From Oscillospiraceae bacterium (GTDB lineage: Bacteria > Bacillota > Clostridia > Oscillospirales > Oscillospiraceae): a stretch of 58,834 nucleotides of DNA. The notes beneath the pieces are model-generated. The model had not been told where the DNA came from and searched no databases. It saw only the letters and a program-made list of their open reading frames with translations. Positions 7,754 through 16,556 of this stretch are shown in pieces. Numbering within the stretch: position 1 is the first letter of the stretch; each line of letters opens with the position of its first letter. The translations under genes were made by a program, and so were the position numbers. The DNA lies in assembly GCA_017427645.1 (NCBI GenBank), contig JAFRSI010000033.1, forward strand, positions 1 to 58,834, given 5' to 3'.

Positions 7754-9103
7754 TTACCGCTTGTTGGACCGGATCCAGATGCCCTGCTTCTCAGCCGCTG
7801 CGATCAGCTCGTCGCGGAACATGGGGTGGGCAATGGAGATCAGACGCTCTGCCCGCTGCCAGGTGGTGCAGCCCATCAGATTGACGCCGCCGTACTCCGT
7901 CACCACGTAGAAGGCCAGGCTGCGGGGGTCGGTGACGATATCGCCGGGCTTAAGCGTGGGCGAAATGCGGGAGTGGACGTTCCCCTGCTTATCCGTAAAG
8001 GAAGAGGTCATGCAGATGAAGGCCTTGCCGCCGGGCGAGCGGGCCGCGGCGTCCAGGAAGTCCAGTTGTCCGCCCGTGCCGCTGATCTGACGGAAGCCGT
8101 TGGTCTCGGCACAGATTTGGCCGTAGAGGTCAATGCCGATGCAGTTGTTGATCGATACAAAGTTGCTGAACTGCGAAACGATGCGGGGACGGTTGCAGTA
8201 GGATACCGGATAGGTCACCACGCCGGGGTTTTCCCGCACCCATTCATACAGATCCGGGGAACCCAATGCCAGGCCGAAAACGCTCTTGTTGCGGTCCAGC
8301 TCTTTCTTGCGGTTGGTAACGATACCGGCGCGGTACAACTCCAGATAGGAGTCGCACAGCATCTCCGTATGGACGCCAAGATCCCGCAGGTCGGAACGGG
8401 CCAGCACCTGACCTACCGCATTGGGCAGGGAACCGATACCCAGCTGCAGCGTGGCCCCGTGGGTCATATGCTGCACCACGTACTCAGCGATCGTCTGCTC
8501 TGCTTCCGACGCCTGGGTGGCAGACAGACTGGGCAGGGGTTTGTGCTCGCCCTCCACGATGAAATCCACGTCGCTGATGTGGATGCACTCGTCCTGTCCG
8601 CCATAGACCCAAGGCAGGTTTTCGTTGACCTCCAGGATCACGATATCCGCCTTGTCCAGTGTGGCGCGGGCGGAGGCGTTGGCCACGGAGAAGTTGAAGT
8701 ATCCGTGGGAATTCATGGGCGTTACTGCCATCATTGCCACGTTGACCGTCAGATAATTCGTATAGTAGGAGCCGAGATTGCGGAACACCATGGGAGAAAA
8801 GCTGCACAGTCCCCTGTCGGAGAGCTTGCGCTCATAGCCGGACATATGCCAGCTGTTATAGAGGAAGTGCGTGCGGGTAGGATCGCACTCCACCATCTGA
8901 ATGGGCTCAAAGATCAGATAACCCCGAACCTTTACGTTGAAGAGCTCGTCCCGTCTCTTGGCGATGGCGGCGTCCATCAGAGCCGGAAAACCGGCGCCCA
9001 TGCCGATATCGATCCAATCGCCGCTTTTGACCACCTTGGCCGCCTGCTCAGGTGTGCGCAGCTTGCTGCGATACTGATCTGCATAATGATAGGTAATAGC
9101 CAT
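7754..9103 (-). CDS. CoA-transferase of the butyryl-CoA:acetate / 4-hydroxybutyrate type
   Basis: A 449-residue acetyl-CoA hydrolase/transferase family protein. Visible features are the N-terminal domain with GDWIDIGMGAGFPALM, the oxyanion segment LQLGIGSLPNAVG, the catalytic Glu in GVHTEMLCDSYLELY, the GTGGQLDFLDAA motif and the C-terminal VTEYGGVNLMGCT. Family enzymes transfer CoA between short-chain acyl-CoA and acetate, the last step of butyrate formation in many gut Clostridia. Motifs alone cannot separate butyryl-CoA from 4-hydroxybutyryl-CoA or propionyl-CoA as donor. It has its own consensus-like promoter and probably an operon with coaX. Confidence 0.9.
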   Translation of the reverse strand: MAITYHYADQYRSKLRTPEQAAKVVKSGDWIDIGMGAGFPALMDAAIAKRRDELFNVKVRGYLIFEPIQMVECDPTRTHFLYNSWHMSGYERKLSDRGLCSFSPMVFRNLGSYYTNYLTVNVAMMAVTPMNSHGYFNFSVANASARATLDKADIVILEVNENLPWVYGGQDECIHISDVDFIVEGEHKPLPSLSATQASEAEQTIAEYVVQHMTHGATLQLGIGSLPNAVGQVLARSDLRDLGVHTEMLCDSYLELYRAGIVTNRKKELDRNKSVFGLALGSPDLYEWVRENPGVVTYPVSYCNRPRIVSQFSNFVSINNCIGIDLYGQICAETNGFRQISGTGGQLDFLDAAARSPGGKAFICMTSSFTDKQGNVHSRISPTLKPGDIVTDPRSLAFYVVTEYGGVNLMGCTTWQRAERLISIAHPMFRDELIAAAEKQGIWIRSNKR

Positions 9104-9144
9104 TTTTCCTCTTTTCTCCCCATATTACTTTAGTTTACCAAATA

Positions 9145-9173
9145 ATTTTATCAACGCGCAGGAAGAATGTCAA
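9145..9173 (-). promoter_or_regulatory. Sigma-A promoter of the CoA-transferase/coaX operon
   Basis: On the minus strand, TTGACA (9168-9173), a 17-bp spacer and TAAAAT (9145-9150), about 41 bp before the start codon. It lies just downstream of the ligA stop, so these genes are separate from the murD-ligA unit. Confidence 0.8.
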
Positions 9174-9180
9174 GGCTGCT

Positions 9181-11855
<2,675 letters not shown>

Positions 11856-11898
11856 CAAAGATCCCCCCGGCCAGCAGTCTATGCCGCCGGCGGTCGGA

Positions 11899-13284
11899 TC
11901 ATTCCTCCCAGCTGTTGACGATAGCCTTGAAGGTCTTGCCGCGCTCCATGAAATTCTTGAACTGATCAAAGGCCGCGCAGGCGGGAGACAGCGTCACCAC
12001 GTCGCCGGGCTGCGCCCGGTCACGGGCTGCCTCCACCGCTGCGGCAAAGGGAGAGGCGTGCAGGATCTCCGGGCGTCCGGGCCCATAGCCGGGGGCGGCC
12101 TTTACCGCCGCCTCGATCTTCTCCGCCGTAGCGCCGCACAGCACCAGCAGCTTGACGTGTTCCACGATCTCCGGACCCAGCACATCGAAGGGGATATGCT
12201 TGTCGTAGCCGCCGGCGATCAGGATCACCTGCTCCGGGAAGGAGCGCAGACCCGCAATGGTGCGGCTGGGGCTGGAGGCGATGGAGTCGTTGTAGAAACG
12301 GATGCCGCGCCAGGTGCGCACAAGCTCGATCCGGTGCTCCACGCCGCCGAAGCTGCGGGCAAACTCCGCGATCACATCGTCGCTGACCAGTCCATCCACG
12401 GCGGCGACGGCCGCCATGTAGTTCTCAACGTTGTGGACGCCGGGGAGCTTGATATCCCCCACGGTCATCACGACCCGCTCCGTGCCGCTGCGCCGGCTGA
12501 CGATCTCCTCGCCCCGCAGGAAGACGCCGTCTGCCGCCTCGTTGCGGCGGCTGAAATAGCGGACGCGGCCGACGGCCCGCTCCCCCTCTTCCCGGGTGAT
12601 ATCATTGTCCAGGTTGAAAATCGCCGTATCGTCCGGGGCCTGATAGCGGAAGATGTTCTCCTTGGCTGCCACGTATTCCGCCATATCCCTATGCACGTCC
12701 AGGTGATTGGGCGCCAGATTCGTGATCACGGCGATATGGGGACTGCATGTCATGGTCATCAGCTGGAAAGAGCTGAGCTCCAGCACGGCGTAGTCCGTGG
12801 GGCGCATGGTCCCCGCCTCACACAGCAGCGGATGGCCGATATTGCCGCCAACGTGGACGGTATATCCGGCGGCTTTCAGCAGCTCGGCAATTATGGTCGT
12901 TGTGGTGGTCTTTCCGTCAGAGCCCGTCACGGCGATGATGGGACAGGGGCACACCCGGAAGAAGACCTCCATTTCAGAGGTCAGGCAGCTTCCCGCCGCC
13001 ACGGCCCTCTGCAGCTGCGGCACGTCCGGCCGGAGGCCGGGGGTCCGGAAGATGATATCGTGGTGCAGATGGTCCAGATAGTCGTCGCCAAGGCAGAGTT
13101 GAACGCCCATCTGCTTCAGCTTGTCAGCCACGTCGCCCAGGGCCGCTCTGTCCCGCCGGTCGCAGGCGGTGACGGCGATGCCTTCCCGGGCCAGCAGTTC
13201 GATCAGCGGCGTATTGCTGACGCCGATGCCGATTACCGCCACAGTTTTGTTCTTTATGGAATCCAGATATTCACGCAAGGTCAA
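11899..13284 (-). CDS. murD: UDP-N-acetylmuramoylalanine--D-glutamate ligase
   Basis: A 461-residue cytoplasmic Mur ligase that adds D-Glu to UDP-MurNAc-L-Ala in peptidoglycan precursor synthesis. It has an N-terminal Rossmann domain (VAVIGIGVSNTPLIELL), a central ATPase domain with IIAVTGSDGKTTTTTI, ELSSFQLM and the ITNLAPNHLDVH motif, and a C-terminal domain with FYNDSIASSPSRT and ILIAGGYDKH. The best start is TTG 13284, about 8 bp after GGGAGG. It heads a murD-yunB-ligA unit from its own promoter, divergent from rnpB. Confidence 0.95.
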   Translation of the reverse strand: MTLREYLDSIKNKTVAVIGIGVSNTPLIELLAREGIAVTACDRRDRAALGDVADKLKQMGVQLCLGDDYLDHLHHDIIFRTPGLRPDVPQLQRAVAAGSCLTSEMEVFFRVCPCPIIAVTGSDGKTTTTTIIAELLKAAGYTVHVGGNIGHPLLCEAGTMRPTDYAVLELSSFQLMTMTCSPHIAVITNLAPNHLDVHRDMAEYVAAKENIFRYQAPDDTAIFNLDNDITREEGERAVGRVRYFSRRNEAADGVFLRGEEIVSRRSGTERVVMTVGDIKLPGVHNVENYMAAVAAVDGLVSDDVIAEFARSFGGVEHRIELVRTWRGIRFYNDSIASSPSRTIAGLRSFPEQVILIAGGYDKHIPFDVLGPEIVEHVKLLVLCGATAEKIEAAVKAAPGYGPGRPEILHASPFAAAVEAARDRAQPGDVVTLSPACAAFDQFKNFMERGKTFKAIVNSWEE

Positions 13285-13327
13285 GTGGGGTCCCTCCCTG
13301 TCGAAGAATGGTAAACTACAGTCATAT

Positions 13328-13356
13328 ATTATAACGCGTTTTTCCCGTCAGTTCAA
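13328..13356 (-). promoter_or_regulatory. Sigma-A promoter of murD-yunB-ligA
   Basis: On the minus strand, TTGAAC (13351-13356), a 17-bp spacer and TATAAT (13328-13333), about 40 bp before the murD TTG. Confidence 0.75.
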
Positions 13357-13388
13357 TGAATTTCCCGGGAAATCTCCTATCAGGACCA

Positions 13389-13417
13389 TTGACTTTTTTC
13401 CGCCGCTCGGATAGAAT
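13389..13417 (+). promoter_or_regulatory. Sigma-A promoter of rnpB
   Basis: TTGACT (13389-13394), a 17-bp spacer and TAGAAT (13412-13417), placing the start of transcription at about 13424, exactly where the RNase P RNA P1 helix begins. Confidence 0.8.
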
Positions 13418-13423
13418 GTTGGC

Positions 13424-13767
13424 GCAAGCGGATCAGACAGTCGCGGGAGTGAGGCGAAAGCCTGCTCATGAGGAAAGTCCGGGCTCCACAGGGCAAGGAT
13501 AACGGGTAACGCCCGCCGAAGGCGACTTCAGGAAAAGTGCAACAGAGAAATACCGCCGCGGCTTGCCGCGGTAAGGGTGGAAAGGCGAGGTAAGAGCTCA
13601 CCCATCGGCTGGAGACTGACCGATGCTGTAAACTCTATCCGGAGCAACACCGCTATGGGGGCACACGGCCGGCCCGGCCGCCCCCGGGGTGGCTTGACCG
13701 CACCGGCAACGATGCGGCTAGATAGATGACTGTCAAGACAGAACCCGGCTTACAGATCCACTTGCCA
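13424..13767 (+). ncRNA. rnpB: RNase P RNA (bacterial class)
   Basis: This RNA is the catalytic subunit that removes 5' leaders from precursor tRNAs. The universally conserved core is visible: GAGGAAAGTCCGGGCTC about 45 nt in, GGGTAAC, AAGGGTGGAAAGGCG, CCGATGCTGTAAA-type segments, and the 3' core ACAGAACCCGGCTTA. The ends pair to form helix P1 (GCAAGCGGATC near 13423 with GATCCACTTGC near 13756). Size is about 344 nt. The type A or B fold was not worked out. Promoter, RNA and terminator are all present in order. Confidence 0.95.
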
Positions 13768-13773
13768 TATACG

Positions 13774-13808
13774 AAATCCCCGGCGGACCGTCCGCCGGGG
13801 ATTTCTCT
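13774..13808. terminator. Terminator of rnpB (and of sipL on the other strand)
   Basis: A GC-rich 14-bp stem starting AAATCCCCGGCGGA (13774-13787) pairs with its complement ending at 13804, followed by CTCTT in the plus direction and TTTC in the minus direction. It lies between the converging rnpB and sipL-like genes. Confidence 0.8.
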
Positions 13809-13815
13809 TCGTCAT

Positions 13816-15315
13816 TCAGCGCATCTTCGGGATCAGGAGCAGTCTGTCACCGGGATCGTCACCCTCTGACAGACCGTTGGCTGCCAGGATCGCCTGCTCC
13901 TCCGTATGACACTGGCAGGCCACCTCCCACAGAGTCTCCCCCTCCCGCAGTCTTCGCAGGATCAGCGAGGGCATGGCGGCGCGATCGATCTCGCCGAGAC
14001 GCCGGACCGAAAGCACGGTGTTCAGGGCCTCTTCGCCGTCGCGGCGGAGGAAAAAGGTCACGGGAACACGCACCTCAAAGCCGTTGCTGATGCGCTGCCA
14101 GCTCTCCGGTCCCGCAGCCGCCCGGACGGCGCTGGGGATCTGGCCGATCTCGCCGCCCACCTCCGCCGTGCGCTCCGCCACAACCGGCGTGCCGGATTCA
14201 TCCAGATAGAGGATTTTCAATCGGATCCCGGCGCGCACCGCCGGCGCTTCGCCGCTGCCGGCAGCGATCTCCGGCTGTCCGCACTCCACGCCGGTCAGAT
14301 AGACAAAGCTCCCCGCCCCCTCCAAGCGCTGGACACTGTCGCGGTGCAGCTCCTCCGGGGGCTGTGCGGTCATCAGCCGCAGCTCCTGCCGCTCCACCGC
14401 CAAATCACAACGGGTGCTGTAGAGATCTGCTACGTATTCCACGGGAAGCTGCTCGTAGGCCCGGATCAGCAGCGCGATCCGGAGAGTCACCCCGAAGGCG
14501 CTGCCTCCCTCCGACCGCACCGGATGCGCCTCGTATTCCAGCGCCTGTGCCCGGCAGCAATAGATCCCCTCCTCCGGGAGATCTTCCCTGTCGATGATCT
14601 GTGAGAAGGGCAGCGTCAGCGTTCTGCTCCGCAGTCCCTGCTCCTCATCCCGGCACAGGAGGAACAGAATTGCCTCCCCTTTGACCACCAGCTTGCCGCC
14701 GAAACGCTGACAGCCTGTCACCCGCAGACAGCAGCGGTCCATCAGCAGATCCTCCGGGCTGTTATACTCCTCCTCCGGCGCCGCCTCCTGGGCAACGGGG
14801 AATTCCTGTTCCCATACGTCCCGCAGCAGAGGCAGCGTGGATTTGCGGTACAGCACCTGCAGATCCGGCGACTCCTCCGCATGGACGGCGATCCGCTGCA
14901 CGACGGCGCGGTAGCCGCTTACGCGGAACTCCGGCAGGGCCCGGATATACAGCTTTCGCGCCCCCAGCGGCTTTACCTCCAGCAGCAGGAGCCGTCCGGT
15001 GACGGAGATCACCTGACAGTCCCGCTTGTCCTCCGTCCGGCAGGACAGAGGCAGGGAGACCGTCAAGCTCCGCAGACCCGGGCTCTCCTCCGAGGTATAG
15101 AGCACCGTCACGTACACGCTGCCGCTGAGGTTCAGCTTTCCGTCGCTGACGGATCGCTCCCGCAGACGGATCTGACCCGAGGCGTCCACGACCCGGGCCA
15201 GATCCGGGCAGTATTCGGGGATCGCCGTCTCCATGGATTCCTCATGGCTCAGCACCAGAGCCTCCGCCGGTTCATAGCTCACGATCTCCCGATATTTCAA
15301 TTTCAGATCTTCCAT
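13816..15315 (-). CDS. sipL: SPOCS (DUF3794) and LysM protein, SipL/SpoVID-like spore coat morphogen
   Basis: A 499-residue protein with SPOCS/DUF3794 repeats over most of its length and a C-terminal LysM domain (REGETLWEVACQCHTEEQ ... LLLIPK, about residues 455-497). This SPOCS-plus-LysM order is that of C. difficile SipL and Bacillus SpoVID, which bind SpoIVA through the LysM end and attach the coat to the forespore. The gene lies 58 bp downstream of spoVM on the same strand. ATG 15315 follows GAGGG by 7 bp; that site is inside a long hairpin. The name rests on domain order and neighbourhood, not an alignment. Confidence 0.82.
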   Translation of the reverse strand: MEDLKLKYREIVSYEPAEALVLSHEESMETAIPEYCPDLARVVDASGQIRLRERSVSDGKLNLSGSVYVTVLYTSEESPGLRSLTVSLPLSCRTEDKRDCQVISVTGRLLLLEVKPLGARKLYIRALPEFRVSGYRAVVQRIAVHAEESPDLQVLYRKSTLPLLRDVWEQEFPVAQEAAPEEEYNSPEDLLMDRCCLRVTGCQRFGGKLVVKGEAILFLLCRDEEQGLRSRTLTLPFSQIIDREDLPEEGIYCCRAQALEYEAHPVRSEGGSAFGVTLRIALLIRAYEQLPVEYVADLYSTRCDLAVERQELRLMTAQPPEELHRDSVQRLEGAGSFVYLTGVECGQPEIAAGSGEAPAVRAGIRLKILYLDESGTPVVAERTAEVGGEIGQIPSAVRAAAGPESWQRISNGFEVRVPVTFFLRRDGEEALNTVLSVRRLGEIDRAAMPSLILRRLREGETLWEVACQCHTEEQAILAANGLSEGDDPGDRLLLIPKMR

Positions 15316-15316
15316 A

Positions 15317-15370
15317 GCAAAGCCCTCTCATTCTTCCCGTACTTGCTTGAAGAATATGAGAGGGCGTTGC
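15317..15370 (-). promoter_or_regulatory. Long hairpin covering the sipL ribosome-binding site
   Basis: Arm 15317-15336 pairs with 15349-15370 over about 20 bp, with a 2-nt bulge and one mismatch, around a 12-nt loop. On the minus transcript it begins 4 nt after the spoVM stop and its 3' arm contains the GAGGG of sipL (15323-15327). There is no U-tract, so it is a poor terminator. It may limit sipL translation or stabilise the spoVM message. Confidence 0.6.
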
Positions 15371-15373
15371 CGT

Positions 15374-15448
15374 TTATTCCTGTCCGCCGAGGACGGCGCG
15401 AAGCAGACCGCGCAAAAATCTCGGGGCCTTCCAGACAATGATCTTCAT
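15374..15448 (-). CDS. spoVM: SpoVM, stage V sporulation protein M
   Basis: A 24-residue peptide, shorter than usual ORF cut-offs. It begins MKIIVWKAPRFL and continues RGLLRAVLG. Compared with Bacillus SpoVM (from memory) it keeps Met1, Lys2, Lys7, Pro9, Phe11, Leu12, Gly14, Arg17, Ala18, Leu20 and Gly21, including the Pro9 needed to recognise membrane curvature. SpoVM is an amphipathic helix that marks the convex forespore membrane and anchors SpoIVA. GGGAGG, overlapping the stop of the 52-residue gene, lies 5 bp before ATG 15448. Its place after rsgA matches the Bacillus gene order and a SipL-like gene follows. Confidence 0.93.
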   Translation of the reverse strand: MKIIVWKAPRFLRGLLRAVLGGQE

Positions 15449-15450
15449 GA

Positions 15451-15609
15451 CTACCTCCCGTTGCAAAGACAAAGCATTCCGCAGGCGATCATCAAAAATG
15501 CCACCAGAAACGTCAAAAAACCCACCGGGAAGATGGCTGCGATCAGGATTCCCACACCGAGACCGATCGCGCAGAGTCCGACAGCGCTCTCACAGTCTCC
15601 CCATCTCAT
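15451..15609 (-). CDS. Small two-helix membrane protein upstream of spoVM (unknown)
   Basis: A 52-residue ORF, below usual cut-offs. It starts MRWGDCES, then has two hydrophobic segments (about residues 9-27 and 30-48) separated by a Pro-Val-Gly turn, and a Cys-containing end (CGMLCLCNGR). AGGAGGG lies about 8 bp before ATG 15609. Its stop codon sits inside the spoVM ribosome-binding site (stop 15451-15453, spoVM ATG 15448), so the two are very likely co-translated. I do not recognise the family. By position it is a candidate sporulation protein. Confidence 0.75.
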   Translation of the reverse strand: MRWGDCESAVGLCAIGLGVGILIAAIFPVGFLTFLVAFLMIACGMLCLCNGR

Positions 15610-15628
15610 CGTCAGTCCCTCCTCGGTT

Positions 15629-15656
15629 TATTATATGAAAAGAACGGCGGGAGCGT
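15629..15656 (-). promoter_or_regulatory. Candidate mother-cell (sigma-K/sigma-E-like) promoter
   Basis: On the minus strand, AC (15655-15656), a 17-bp spacer and CATATAATA (15629-15637). The latter matches the sigma-K -10 form CATAnnnTA and is close to sigma-E CATACAnT. It lies about 20 bp before the small gene heading spoVM-sipL and overlaps the rsgA terminator. A plain sigma-A TATAAT reading is also possible, but no good -35 was seen. Confidence 0.45.
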
Positions 15657-15672
15657 GTCACGCTCCCGCCGT
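15638..15672 (-). terminator. Terminator at the end of the cdaA-rsgA gene run
   Basis: A 14-bp GC-rich inverted repeat (15644-15657 with 15659-15672) followed on the minus strand by TTCTTTTC, directly after the rsgA stop. Confidence 0.8.
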
Positions 15673-15677
15673 CTGCC

Positions 15678-16556
15678 TTACGTATTCCATTCCCGCAGGT
15701 CTTTCAGCTCCTCCCAGAGCCGGACGTAGCTCTCGTGCCGCTGCCGGGGGATTTTCCCCAGGCGCACGGCCTCCAGTACGGCACAGCCCTTCTCCTTGAC
15801 GTGGCGGCAGCCAAGAAAGCGGCACGCACCCAGATAGGGCGCAAACTCCGGAAAGGTCTCCGGCAGCCGATCCCTCAGTTCCAGATTCAACTCCTCCGTG
15901 TCAAAGGAGGAAAAACCCGGCGTGTCTATCACAAAGGTATCCTCTCCCAGCGCATACAGCTCCACGTGGCGGGTGGTATGCTTTCCGCGGCCCAGGGCCT
16001 TGCTGACCTCCCCCACCGGGAGATCCAGCTCCGGCAGGAGGGCGTTGAGCACGCTGGACTTGCCAACGCCGGAATTCCCTGTAAAGGTATTCAGCTTGCC
16101 GCGTATTGCGCTGCGCAGCTCCGGGATCCCTTCACCGGTGACTGCGCTGACACGCAGCACCGGGATGGCGGACTCCCGATATATTTCGTAAAGCGTATCC
16201 GCACTGTCCAGGTCGCACTTGTTGAGCACTACCAGAACGCTGCAGCCCTTCAGCACGGCAATGGCGGAGATCCGGTCGATCAGATAGGGATCGGTTACCG
16301 GAATGGCACCGGAGGCCAGGATCACCAGCTGATCTACATTGGCCACCGCGGGACGGCGAAACTCGTTGCGGCGCGTCTCCAGCGATTCAATAACGCCCTC
16401 GCCGCTGCCCAGATCTGTTACCTGGGCCCAGTCACCCACCAACGGAGCCAGTCCCTGCCGGCGGAATTTGCCCCGGGCGCGGCACTGCAGCCGGGAATGG
16501 CCCGTATTGACGTAATAGAAGCCGCTGAGGGCCTTTTCAATCCGGCCCCGGGTCAA
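15678..16556 (-). CDS. rsgA: Ribosome small-subunit-dependent GTPase A
   Basis: A 292-residue circularly permuted GTPase that helps late 30S subunit maturation. An OB-fold N-terminus is followed by permuted G motifs: NKCDLD (G4), FTGNSGVGKSSVLNAL (G1), the switch region GKHTTRHVELY and DTPGFSSF (G3). The C-terminal zinc knuckle is seen as CRFLGCRHVKEKGC. The start is TTG 16556, which overlaps the prkC stop by 4 bp and follows GAGGAGGG. Linkage to prkC is the same as in Bacillus, where the kinase phosphorylates this GTPase. Confidence 0.95.
   Translation of the reverse strand: MTRGRIEKALSGFYYVNTGHSRLQCRARGKFRRQGLAPLVGDWAQVTDLGSGEGVIESLETRRNEFRRPAVANVDQLVILASGAIPVTDPYLIDRISAIAVLKGCSVLVVLNKCDLDSADTLYEIYRESAIPVLRVSAVTGEGIPELRSAIRGKLNTFTGNSGVGKSSVLNALLPELDLPVGEVSKALGRGKHTTRHVELYALGEDTFVIDTPGFSSFDTEELNLELRDRLPETFPEFAPYLGACRFLGCRHVKEKGCAVLEAVRLGKIPRQRHESYVRLWEELKDLREWNT

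Noticed and set aside
15317..15370. Rho-independent terminator between spoVM and sipL
   Set aside because: The stem is strong but no U-tract follows on the minus transcript, and there is no room for a promoter between it and the sipL start, so readthrough is required.
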